DNA of 64,000 nt from Haematococcus lacustris (lineage: Eukaryota > Chlorophyta > Chlorophyceae > Chlamydomonadales > Haematococcaceae). Position numbers and translations under genes: made by a program. Location of the stretch: NCBI GenBank assembly GCA_030144725.1, contig JASKMD010000003.1:8147237-8211236 (forward strand), given 5' to 3'. A model generated the notes under the pieces. It did not search any database, was not told the origin of the DNA, and worked only from the letters and a program-made list of their open reading frames with translations. Within the stretch, counting starts at the first letter, position 1; the number at the start of each line of letters is the position of its first letter. Positions 1-9,651 of this stretch are shown one piece after another.

Positions 1-117
1 AAGGGGCTGACGCCCTGTGGGGTCTAGGGGGGCAGAGGCGGCCGTTGGGGCCCACCCAGTGGGAGGGCGGGAGCATGGGGGTGCGCCGCATCACAAACCC
101 CACCCCAGGCGCAACCC

Positions 118-501
118 TCAGGCACTCCCATTCAGGCTGTGAAGGCTGGAGGCCGTCCACCATGCCCTGCCAGGGCTCGGGGAGGCAAGCTTTGACCAGG
201 TCAGCAGCCCAGCGGGTCGCCTCTCTAGCTGGGGCAGGTGTAGGGCGTCCCGCACATAAACGACGTGGGTCCAACCCTGCTCAGCTGCCGCATCCCTTGC
301 TGCCGGGTTCAAGCGGACTTGCGCGGTGTACCACAGCGGCTCCGCAAGCACTGAGAAGAAGGACTGGCCAGCCGGGGGCACTGTCCGGAACAGCTTAAGA
401 TGAGCCAGGGCCGCCACGTGAGCTTGCAGCCGCTGGCTTAAGCATCGCGAGGGGGGGGCGGTGGGGTCGGTGATGACCCGGTGCCCACACCCCACAAGCA
501 T
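118..501 (-). CDS. Unrecognised ORF, 127 codons, possibly retroelement-derived
   Basis: An ATG-started open frame of 127 codons on the minus strand. The translation is Ala/Leu/Arg-rich, with stretches such as HVAALAHLKLFRTVPPAG and RDALHLPQLERRPAGLL that read like a real protein rather than low-complexity sequence. I see no catalytic motif, signal peptide or zinc finger. It lies downstream of the gypsy integrase across an N gap, in the same orientation. It could be the tail of another retroelement polyprotein or a cellular exon; I cannot decide. Function unknown. Confidence 0.25.
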   Translation of the reverse strand: MLVGCGHRVITDPTAPPSRCLSQRLQAHVAALAHLKLFRTVPPAGQSFFSVLAEPLWYTAQVRLNPAARDAAAEQGWTHVVYVRDALHLPQLERRPAGLLTWSKLASPSPGRAWWTASSLHSLNGSA

Positions 502-898
502 ACCCCTACCTAGGACAACTCCTCCTCACAAAACTACCCACACGAGTTTAAGCCCAGCCCCGACCTGAAACCTAGAACCCTACCCCCAACACTCGAACCA
601 AGACCACCTAAGCCCCTGGTCCCCCGACACCCAGACAGAACCCCGAGGCATAGCCCACCCCACCCAAGGAACGCACTAAGCCCCCAGCAGCAACCCTGTT
701 GCTCAGGCTGGCTCGACGGGGAAGGGGACGGACCACTGCAAGGAGGGGCGAACCACCAGCTCACCCCCACCCTATGCCCTGACCTCCCCCTGCCTAGGCC
801 TCCCTTCTGCCCTCCCCTCCTCCACTCCTCCTGCCCCAACCCTCCCCTCTGCCCCCTCCTGCTCTCCCCTCCGCTCCCTCCTAGGCTGCTTGGAAAAC
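502..898. other. Pyrimidine-rich stretch without a gene
   Basis: C/T-rich, CCCC-laden sequence running into the first N gap. I see no coding signal, tandem array or copy of the LTR found at 11225-11422. Confidence 0.5.
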
Positions 899-1398
899 NN
901 NNNNNNNNNNNNNNNNNNNNNNNNNNNNNNNNNNNNNNNNNNNNNNNNNNNNNNNNNNNNNNNNNNNNNNNNNNNNNNNNNNNNNNNNNNNNNNNNNNNN
1001 NNNNNNNNNNNNNNNNNNNNNNNNNNNNNNNNNNNNNNNNNNNNNNNNNNNNNNNNNNNNNNNNNNNNNNNNNNNNNNNNNNNNNNNNNNNNNNNNNNNN
1101 NNNNNNNNNNNNNNNNNNNNNNNNNNNNNNNNNNNNNNNNNNNNNNNNNNNNNNNNNNNNNNNNNNNNNNNNNNNNNNNNNNNNNNNNNNNNNNNNNNNN
1201 NNNNNNNNNNNNNNNNNNNNNNNNNNNNNNNNNNNNNNNNNNNNNNNNNNNNNNNNNNNNNNNNNNNNNNNNNNNNNNNNNNNNNNNNNNNNNNNNNNNN
1301 NNNNNNNNNNNNNNNNNNNNNNNNNNNNNNNNNNNNNNNNNNNNNNNNNNNNNNNNNNNNNNNNNNNNNNNNNNNNNNNNNNNNNNNNNNNNNNNNNN
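899..1398. other. Assembly gap (500 N)
   Basis: Exactly 500 Ns, a conventional placeholder of unknown true size. It removes the end of the gypsy integrase and probably the 3' LTR. Frames drawn across it are not evidence of coding. Confidence 0.99.
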
Positions 1399-2476
1399 GT
1401 GTTCCGAAAGGCCCCACATACCGTGGAAGCAGCTTCCTGGCTTTGCCCACCATGTTACGCAGGTTCATGGTACTAAGCAGCACACGGTCACCCACTTGGA
1501 ACACACTGTCCGAGGATTTCCTGTGTGGATTAGCACCATTAGCCTGGCGGCTCTGTGCCAGTTTCATACAACGTCTGGCTTCTTGAACACCCTTCTCCCA
1601 GCCTTCAGAGAAGAACTGGGCCATAGGAGGTGGCAACCGAGGTAACTCATGGGTCACCGGTGTCACTGGGGACTGTCCATAGTTAACCAGGAAAGGTGTA
1701 GACTTAATGCTTTCTTGCCATGAGTTATTAATTGCAAACTCGGCAAACGAGAGGTGTTTAGGCCAGTCTCGTTGAGTGGGAGAGATATAATGCCTAAGCA
1801 TCTCCTCCAACACTTTGTTGTAACGCTCAACCTGCCCGTTTGACTGGGGGTGATAGCTGGAGGTAAGTGAGTGCTTCATGCCCATTAGCTTGCATACAGC
1901 TTGCCAGAACTTACTCACGAAAAGGGAACCCCGATCACTCACAACTTCAGAGGGTAGCCCATGATGGACAAATACCTTATCAATGAAGAGTTGTGCAAAC
2001 TCAGGAGCGTCCATGCTCTCTTTGCAGGGCACTAGATGTACCATCTTAGAGAGCCTGTCAACGAATACACAGATGGAATCATATCCATGTGACCCGGACG
2101 GTAGTTTGGTTATGAAGTCCATGTGCATGACTTCCCAGCGGTATCCAGGTATAGACAGAGGATGAAGGAACCCCCATGGCTTAGCTGTAACCGACTTGTT
2201 TCTCTGGCATGCATCACATGTTGTTACATAGTGACGCACATCAGTGCGTAAGTGTTTCCACCAGAACACACGCATGACATGCTCCAACGTCTTAGTGATC
2301 CCAACGTGGCCAGCATACTTAGCATCGTGCATCTCATGCAGGATATGCTCTCGTAGCTGTTTGTCACGGGGCACAATGACGGTGCGTCGTTTGTTATGTC
2401 TCCATAGGCCATTATCATCCAGGTAGTAGTTCTTAGTCTTCCTACACTCGTGCAAATTAAGGGCTGGCTGGCTTAA
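1399..2476 (-). CDS. Gypsy integrase (3' part of pol), truncated by gap
   Basis: The integrase segment starts with an HHCC zinc-binding module (HDAKYAGH ... CDACQRNK). The catalytic core follows, with Asp in HMDFITKLP, Asp in VVSDRGSLF and Glu in SNGQVERYN. There are 35 residues between the second Asp and the Glu, the DD35E spacing of retroelement integrases. A GPF-type module (RYVGPFGT) is cut by the N gap. It inserts element cDNA into the genome. The fragment has no start of its own: the natural N-terminal part of the polyprotein lies at 11208-6901, on the other side of the palindromic-repeat insert. The upstream frame meets a stop about five codons before the residues at 2509. Confidence 0.9.
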
Positions 2477-2754
2477 AAAACCTGAGAGTTCAGGTCTGAA
2501 ACTTGGCATGTAGGTTGTTGAGACCTAGGGGAGGTCAAGACTCTATTGGGCCAAAGTGTAATTCTCACTCGGTGTCGAGTTGTTGGACCAGGTGTGGGGC
2601 TGTGACCCTGATTTTGGCTAAGGGAGTTGGCACCGAGTGATCAAAGTGTCTTTTCATGAAATGTGAGTATGAGAGGTTGTAGAGGGTGGTTACAGCTGCC
2701 CAACCTAGTAGGTAGCATGCAAAAAGTCCAAGCCAGTGATGAGCTATGGCCCGT

Positions 2755-3640
2755 GTCCTAGGACCCTGCGCAGGGTCCTAGCGTCACCATGGTCGTAGGA
2801 CCCTGCGCAGGGTCCTGGCGACCCTGCGCAGGGTCCTACTGACCCTATGAGTCAGGAGTTTTCCAAGTTTTGTTCTGACCCTGTGTGCCAGGACCTTGTC
2901 AGGCTTCCCGCAGACCCTTTGCTAGGTCCTCTCGTTTCTGTTTGGTATCCTCCCGACTCTGTGTGCCAGGACCCTGCGCAGGGTCCTACGACCATGGTGA
3001 CGCTAGGACCCTGCGCAGGGTCCTACAGACCCTGCGCAGGGTCCTGGAAACCCTGTGCAGGGTCCTGCTGACCCTGTGTGCCAGGACCCTGCGCAGGGTC
3101 CTACGACCATGGTGACGCTAGGACCCTGCGCAGGGTCCTACAGACCCTGCGCAGGGTCCTGAAAACCCTGCGCAGGGTCCTGCTGACCCTGTGTGCCAGG
3201 ACCCTGCGCAGGGTCCTACGACCATGGTTAGAATTGAAATTAAATATTAGGACAACTATTTTGTAGTTTATTTTTAATATTACATGTATTTAATATTTAA
3301 AAGGCGCTAGGACCCTGCGCAGGGTCCTACAGACCCTGCGCAGGGTCTTGGTGACCCTGCGCAGGGTCCTGCTGACCCTGTGTGCCAGGACCCTGCGCAG
3401 GGTCCTACGACCATGGTGACGCTGGGACCCTGCGCAGGGTCCTACAGACCCTGCGCAGGGTCCTGAAAACCCTGCGCAGGGTCCTGAAAACCCTGTGTGC
3501 CAGGACCCTGCGCAGGGTCCTACGACCATGGTTAGAATTAAAATTTAAATATTAGAACAACTATTTTGTAGCTTATTTTTAACATTACATGTATTTAGTA
3601 TTTAAAAGGCGCTAGGACCCTGCGCAGGGTCCTGCCGACC
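2755..3640. repeat. Satellite of 18-bp perfect palindromes, block 1
   Basis: About a dozen perfect copies of GGACCCTGCGCAGGGTCC, which is its own reverse complement, plus many copies with one or two changes. They are separated by short spacers such as TACGACCATGGTGACGCTA or TGCTGACCCTGTGTGCCA. Short frames here (GPCAGS/TLRRVL repeats) are artefacts of the repeat. Confidence 0.9.
3229..3612. repeat. Duplicated AT-rich spacer within the palindrome satellite
   Basis: Two near-identical AT-rich stretches of about 80 bp (about 3229-3305 and 3529-3605) start after ACCATGGTTAGAATT and end in TTTAAAAGGCGCTAGGACC. With the palindromes between them they form a higher-order unit of about 300 bp. Confidence 0.85.
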
Positions 3641-4180
3641 CTGTGCAGGGTCCTGGTGACTCTGTGCAGGGTCCTGGCGCTCTGGCCTTCTGCAGGGTCC
3701 TACTGACCCTTTGTAGGGTCCTACTGACCCTGTGAAGGGTCTTGCTGACTAGCACAGGTCGGTGGCATCTGGATGAAAGCCATAATGAAAACTTCAAAAA
3801 AATCCCTATCATCATGTTCTTTAGGATTCTTAGTGCTGATGAACATGACTAAGTGCTTCAGACCCTGTGCAGGGTCCTGGTGACCCTGTGCCGGGTCCTA
3901 GTGACCCTGCACAGGGTTACAGTGACCCTGCGCAGGGTCCTGGTGACCCTGCGCAGGGTCCTAGTGCACAGGCCTTTTGCAGGGTCCTGTTGCCCATTTG
4001 CAGGGTCCTGGTGACCCTGTGCAGGGTCCTAGTGACCCTGCGCAGGGTCCTGGTGCACAGGCCTTTTGCAGGGTCCTAGTGACCCTTTGTAGGGTCCTAC
4101 AGACCCTCTGCAGGGTCCTGCTGACTGGCAGAGGTCGGTGGCATCTGGATGAAAGCCATAATGAAAATTTCAACATTTTC
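3640..4180. repeat. Degenerate palindrome block with a duplicated 60-bp tail
   Basis: Further GACCCTGTGCAGGGTCC-type units, more diverged than those to the left. A non-palindromic tail beginning AGGTCGGTGGCATCTGGATG occurs twice (about 3756 and 4133), ending in near-identical GAAAGCCATAATGAAAA. This gives a second, longer repeat unit of about 380 bp. Confidence 0.8.
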
Positions 4181-6249
4181 GCAACATGGCATGCAACCTC
4201 GCAGCCTTCTTGTCACCCAGCCAACTTGCAACGTCCCTGCTCTACAACACGCCTAGCACAAACGCGATGTACGTGCTCTACATTGCGACATCTCGTACTG
4301 CCGTAAGTCGATGAACAACGCCTAAGGTGCGTCTCTAGCTAGTAGCGACTTCCAATTGCAATGAGTCAGCTCCACGCATTCAGAGCCTCGTAACTCAGCT
4401 CGCAGCCAGGCCCGAAACTATGCTCGCTTCCAGTCACATCGCACCTAGCTAGCTAGCTCAGACACGCAACTTAGCCGCAACTTAGCCTAGCCAGCAGTGC
4501 AGCCCCAGCCACTTCCCCTACCATGAGGCAGCCAACCCGGATGCTAGGCGTACAACCATCTACGTCGCTAGCTCAGCCACGCAGTCCAGCTACTTCACCA
4601 GCATCGCAGCCATCCACACAACCTCGCAATCTCGATATGTTACAGCCACGCAGCAACGCAAAAAGCCAACGTAGCAAGCCTAGCCACGCATCGACACACA
4701 ACGACCGAGCCTCGCCGTCAGCCATGCAAACATCCATGCGAAGTTGTCAAGGTGAGTGGCTATCCCTCTGCAAGTATGTGGCACCGCTTAACATCTGGCA
4801 TGCCTTTTGTGCTGCTGCAGGATTAATGGTTTGACCCTTCCCCTTTGCCACCACCACCTCCCAGGCCGTCGTCGCACCTTGCCCCACTCCCTATCCTACC
4901 TTGCAGCCTGGAGCAACCTCCTCCTTCCCTCCCTCCTTCCCTCCCTCCTTCCCTCCCTCCCTCACGCCCTTTCTCACGCCCTCCCTCACACCCTCCCCCC
5001 CTCTACATGTCTCTACAGGTGGCTACAGGTCCCCTTACCTTCCTGACCTACCATTCCCCTTCCCTTCCCACTCGCCCTTGACCTCACCCTCACCCTCACC
5101 CTCACCTTGGCAGGTGAGTAAGCATGCATGTTGTGGTTCGTATTGCCTAGCATTTGGGAGCCTATGCTGGGTTGCATAAGAGAAGCCACCAGCAAGGTTT
5201 GAGCGCTTGTACACCTCTTCGCAACACACAACGAGCTTGGAGCGGTAGCCAGGACTTCCGGTGGGTGCACATGCTCTGGTGGTGTCAGCCTACCCAGCCC
5301 AGTTCTGGTCATGCATGTCCTTATTCATCTGCTTGCTGGCTTATCTTTGCTTGCAGTTGTTGACAGCTTGAGTATGACAAGTGTAGCAAGGCTTGGTGAT
5401 TGCAAGCAAGGTGGTAGCGGCGTGACATGGAGGGGGGCATTGAGCATAGCTGTAATTGGCCAGTCCCTGCACATGAGTTGTCACCAATGCCAAGCCTAAG
5501 TGCAAGGATGCCTCTTGCTGCCGCAGGTCTGATGGTCACACTGCTGCCCCTTGCCCCCTTCTCCCTTCCCCCTTCCCTGCCCAATCCCACCACCACCACA
5601 TCCGAGTCTGCCACCTACCTCCCCTCCTCCCCTCCCCTCTCCTCTCCCCCACCCCATGGCACCCAGCAGCCCTTGGCGTAGCAGCATGGAGTGGGCAGCC
5701 TGGAGCGGGCAGCCCGGAGTGGGCAGTCTGGAGCGGGCAGCCTGGAGCGGGCAGCCTAGAGCGGGCAGCCTGGAGCGGGCAGCCTGGAGCCAAGCCTGGA
5801 GCCAAGCCTAGCCCAGCCTAGCCTAGCCTAGCCCAGCCCAGCCTAGCCTAGATCAGCCTGATTTGATGCCATGGGGCATAGGCAGCAAGGCAAAGTGCTT
5901 AGCAGTCCCGTGATGAGGTGTTAGCCCATAGCAAGTGCATCCAATCCTTGTGGTTGTGCTCATGGCATAGGTTGTGAGTAAGGCATGAGTCGTTGTGTTG
6001 TTGTTGTTGCAGTGGTATTGTGTTGTGGTGTTGTGTGGTGTGGCCATCTGGCATCAATGCATGTGCTTAGCATCAGCAATGCATGCCGTTTGTAGTGGTG
6101 TTGCATACATTGTAAGGTTGTACCATAAGACATGACATGGCAGGTTTGCGCGTGCAAGGTGAATGTCATGATGGCTTAGATGACATGCACGTGAGCAACA
6201 AGAGGGAGAGTGCATGAGGGGTCATGTTGTAGTAGCAAGTACAAGAATC
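4181..6249. other. Core of the insert: no recognisable gene
   Basis: The first part (4190-4740) is rich in GCAACC/AGCCACGCA words. Two places look like splice acceptors followed by a shared motif (CTGCAGGATTAATGGT near 4817 and CCGCAGGTCTGATGGT near 5523), each leading into a CCCTT-rich tract. Near 5690-5790 there is a GGAGCGGGCAGCCT tandem repeat (about 8 units). Near 5810-5850 there is a CCTAGCCTAG stretch. None of the frames carries a motif I recognise. Confidence 0.5.
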
Positions 6250-6255
6250 ATGCCT

Positions 6256-6815
6256 TGTAGACCCTGTAGACAGGTCAGCAAGACCCTGTATAATGATCAG
6301 CAGGACCCTGTAAAAACTGCCATCAGAACCCCGCACAGGGTCACCAGGACCCTGCGCAGGGTCACCAGGACCCTGCAAATGGTCAGCAGGACCCTGTAAA
6401 AACTGCCATCAGAACCCTGCACAGGGTCGCCAGGACCCTGCGCCGGGTCACCAGGACCCTGCGCCGGGTCACCAGGACCCTGCGCAGGGTCACCAGGACC
6501 CTGCAAATGGTCAGCAGGACCCTGTAGAAACTGCCATCAGAACCCTGCACAGGGTCGCCAGGACCCTGCGCCGGGTCACCAGGACCCTGCGCCGGGTCAC
6601 CAGGACCCTGCGCAGGGTCACCAGGACCCTGCAAATGGTCAGCAGGACCCTGTAAAAACTGCCATCAGGACCCTGCGCCGGGTCACCAGGACCCTGCGCC
6701 GGGTCACCAGGACCCTGCGCAGGGTCGCTAGGACCCTGCAAATGGTCGTCAGGACCCTGCGAATGGCCGATGCGCTAGGACCCTGCGCAGGGTCGGCAGG
6801 ACCCTGCGCAGGGTT
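6256..6815. repeat. Satellite of 18-bp palindromes, block 2
   Basis: Units of the type AGGACCCTGCGCAGGGTCAC and AGGACCCTGCGCCGGGTC alternate with CAGCAGGACCCTGTAAAAAC. A higher-order unit of about 125 bp recurs near 6380, 6510 and 6640, each containing TGCAAATGGTCAGCAGG and AACTGCCATCAGAA. The last unit runs straight into unique sequence at 6816. Confidence 0.85.
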
Positions 6816-6900
6816 TTTTCGGATTTTAAATGGTAATAACATCGCACGAACTTTGAGTTTTTCAATGACAACAACGGCGTTGAGTCGGCCTTTCCTGGGG

Positions 6901-9651
6901 CTATCTGCGGTATGCCTCCCGGGAGAAATGGTTCTTGTGACTTTCGGCCTTAATCGGCGCGAGTGTACGCTTGGTGAAGTTGGAGTCAGCAGCATAGGCT
7001 CTGACCAACCACTCATGCAGGTTTGACAAGGGACCTGGTGGTTTGGGTGCACTGGGTTCTCCATCTGCTGGTACATCCGCAGCCCAAGTGACACGTTTGG
7101 TGGGTGGCCTTACGGCAGCACCATCACCTTGGCCTGGTGGTGGTTGTGTGGGTGGCACAGCGGCATCACCAGCACTCGTTTTACGTGCCTCAGCACCAGT
7201 TTCCTCCCCCTCCTGAGAACGCCGCTTACTCCTAGTCATGACAAGGATACTCTTCACATTATCAGCACCAGGGCCTTTACACGTCTGTACTGTGGCAGCT
7301 GGAATGCGTGACAACGGATCAGCGGGATTAGATATACCAGGTAAATACTCAATGGTATATGAGAAGCGGGCCAGGAATTCCATCCATCTAGTCTGCCTGC
7401 GTGAGAGTATGTTTTGAGTGGGCAGAGAGATGAGTGGCCGGTGATCTGTGTACAGAGTGAATGGTACCCCTTCTAGGTAACACCTCCACTGTTGACACGC
7501 AGATACCAATGCCAGCAGTTCCTGTTCGCCCGTGGTGTAATTAACCTCAGCAGGGATTAAGTTCCTGGAGTAATACGCCAACGGGTAGCCATCCTGCATC
7601 AGGACTGCACCGATGCCCTCAAGGGACGCATCGCAGTGCACCTGGAAGGGTTTGCTGTGATCAGGAAGCTTGAGCATAGGCACATTAGAAATGGCCTGCT
7701 TCAAGGCATTGAATGCATCCAGCTCAGCCTGAGGCCATGCTTTCCAAGGGAACGAGTCCTTCTTGGGGCCAGTCAGGTTTGTGAGGGGTGCAGCAATGGT
7801 GCTAAAATTATGTACGAATTTACGGACATAATTAGCAGCGCCCAGGAAAGACTGCAGGGTTTTGAGGCTTGTAGGGACAGGCCAGTTAGAGATGGCAGTA
7901 ACTTTACAAGGGTCGACAGATATACCCTGAGCACTTATGATATGGCCCAGGAACATCAGTGTGCGTTTCATAAACTCACATTTAGATAACTTAGCATAGA
8001 ATTTATTCTTACGCAGTAAGTCAAATACACGTCTGAGGTGGACTAGGTGCTGCTCAGTGTTCTCGGACATCACCAGGATATCATCGAGATACACGAGGGC
8101 ACAGTCATTTATCACCTCAGCAAATGCTTCATTCATTACACGCTGGAACGTGGCAGGAGCATTTGTCAGGCCAAAACACAGTACCTTGAATTGGTAGTGT
8201 CCCTCAGGTGTCCTGAACGCAGTTTTAGGGACATCCTCAGCCGGGATGCGGATCTGGTGGTAACCAGCCTGCAAGTCAAGGGAGGAGAACACAGTTTTTC
8301 CTGCAAGCTGATCAAACAGATCATCAATGCGTGGCAAAGGATACTGGTCCCTGATTGTAATTTTATTGAGCTGGCGGTAATCAATGCACATGCGCAGCTC
8401 ACCTGATTTCTTCTGGACAAACAGCACTGGTGCAGCAAAGGGAGAGGAGCTGGGCTCTATCAGGCCTTTGGCAAGGAGATCAGTGATCTGTCTACGCAGT
8501 TCATCATGCTCAGGTTTGGACATCCTATAGCTGGGCCTAGCTGGAGGCTTAGCATCAGGCTGCAAGGGGATGGAGTGCCCTACTGCACGCTCTGGTGGGA
8601 GTCCAGTGATGGGTTCGAATACATCAGAGTATTCATCAAGCAGAGCTTGGAGGTGCTGTCTATGGACAGGTGAAACATCTGCTGGCAAGGTAAGGTCTTC
8701 CAAAGACACCATAGCAACCATAGCAGAGCCCCCTTTACGCAACCATCTGGCTGCTTGCTTAGCTGTCACAAAGGCCTTTGGATTGGCTTTGGACACAGCA
8801 GCAAGTACAGCAGCAGGTGGGCGGGGCAGTGAGTGGGTGGACCCAGGTGGCCTGTTGGCAACACACTGGCCAGCAGCACCCATGTCACTTGTGTGTGGAT
8901 GCAAGGTTGTGTTACCTTGGGCAGTGCGCAGGGTCAGGGTCTGGTCGACGTAGTCGATCAAGGCCCCCTGCACAGACAGCCAGTCAGCACCCAGGAGCAC
9001 GTCATAAGCATGAACAAGGTCAGGCATGACAGTCAGCAGGCACATGCAGCTAAAGCTGGCAATGTGCAACTGTACCTTGACATAGTGCTCACAGATCACA
9101 GGTTGATTGTTAGCAACATCAAACCTAAGTGACACAGGATAGGTATAGAGAGGAATACCATGCAGCTGAACATAGCTAGCACTAATGAATGACGCGTCAG
9201 CACCACCATCAGCTAACATATGGCAGACATGGTTGTCGATGGTGCCAGAGAACTGGAACCTCACCTTGTTGTCTTGTCCAGCAACCCCCAGGATGACTTG
9301 GGACGGCAGCATGGGGCAACAAAGGGCTGTCTTACATGATACCACATGACTCAGGCATGGGTCAGCAGCCTCACAACAGAAACCAGCAAAGCTAGCTGCC
9401 AGCACGGCAGTCTTCTCAGGCTTTGACTCAGACACAGGCACAGCACACTTGCAGTTGTCCACAGCACTCATGGCAGGACCCTGTGGCTTAGGTTTGTTGT
9501 TGGCAGGCAATGAAACACAGAGTGCATCAGTCTGCTTCTCAGGCTGTGTGCAGGCAAAAGCAGCACTGTTGCATGCAGCAGACAGTTGATCAGGCTCAGC
9601 AGTTGTTGCTACCGCAGCACAGGAACAGCACCTGCCTGGCTGGGCAACACC
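6901..9651 (-). CDS. Gypsy pol: protease, reverse transcriptase, RNase H
   Basis: The frame continues directly from gag past one UAG (9652-9654). I read no other stop until 6901. Domain order: an aspartic protease around HMLADGGADASFIS; then reverse transcriptase with CIDYRQLN, SLDLQAGYHQ, FGLTNAPATFQ and the catalytic YLDDILVMS; then RNase H with VHCDASLEGIG, GEQELLAL and YTDHRPL. The enzymes copy element RNA into DNA. The protease motif is odd: the usual D-S/T-G is D-G-G. The frame ends in the RNase H-integrase linker because of the inserted satellite, so integrase is not fused. There is no ATG at the pol start, so expression must depend on gag. Confidence 0.92.
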   Translation of the reverse strand, partial: GVAQPGRCCSCAAVATTAEPDQLSAACNSAAFACTQPEKQTDALCVSLPANNKPKPQGPAMSAVDNCKCAVPVSESKPEKTAVLAASFAGFCCEAADPCLSHVVSCKTALCCPMLPSQVILGVAGQDNKVRFQFSGTIDNHVCHMLADGGADASFISASYVQLHGIPLYTYPVSLRFDVANNQPVICEHYVKVQLHIASFSCMCLLTVMPDLVHAYDVLLGADWLSVQGALIDYVDQTLTLRTAQGNTTLHPHTSDMGAAGQCVANRPPGSTHSLPRPPAAVLAAVSKANPKAFVTAKQAARWLRKGGSAMVAMVSLEDLTLPADVSPVHRQHLQALLDEYSDVFEPITGLPPERAVGHSIPLQPDAKPPARPSYRMSKPEHDELRRQITDLLAKGLIEPSSSPFAAPVLFVQKKSGELRMCIDYRQLNKITIRDQYPLPRIDDLFDQLAGKTVFSSLDLQAGYHQIRIPAEDVPKTAFRTPEGHYQFKVLCFGLTNAPATFQRVMNEAFAEVINDCALVYLDDILVMSENTEQHLVHLRRVFDLLRKNKFYAKLSKCEFMKRTLMFLGHIISAQGISVDPCKVTAISNWPVPTSLKTLQSFLGAANYVRKFVHNFSTIAAPLTNLTGPKKDSFPWKAWPQAELDAFNALKQAISNVPMLKLPDHSKPFQVHCDASLEGIGAVLMQDGYPLAYYSRNLIPAEVNYTTGEQELLALVSACQQWRCYLEGVPFTLYTDHRPLISLPTQNILSRRQTRWMEFLARFSYTIEYLPGISNPADPLSRIPAATVQTCKGPGADNVKSILVMTRSKRRSQEGEETGAEARKTSAGDAAVPPTQPPPGQGDGAAVRPPTKRVTWAADVPADGEPSAPKPPGPLSNLHEWLVRAYAADSNFTKRTLAPIKAESHKNHFSREAYRR

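Larger units (their letters stand above)
2477..6900. mobile_element. Insert splitting pol between RNase H and integrase
   Basis: This 4.4-kb segment separates the pol frame ending at 6901 from the integrase frame beginning near 2476. The residues expected between RNase H and the zinc finger are present in two pieces (AYAADSNFTK on one side, NYYLDDNGLW on the other), so the break falls in that linker. The insert holds palindromic-repeat blocks at both ends (2755-4140 and 6256-6815) around a 2-kb core without a recognisable gene. I could not identify a target-site duplication or terminal inverted repeat. Its edges are therefore approximate and its class unknown. A misassembly is possible. Confidence 0.6.

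Noticed and set aside
899..1419. Frames covering the first N run
   Set aside because: They consist mostly of unknown residues; only the integrase frame has real sequence with motifs.
2755..6815. CRISPR-like array of regularly spaced palindromes
   Set aside because: Spacers are very short and themselves repeated, not unique. There are no cas genes and the context is eukaryotic.
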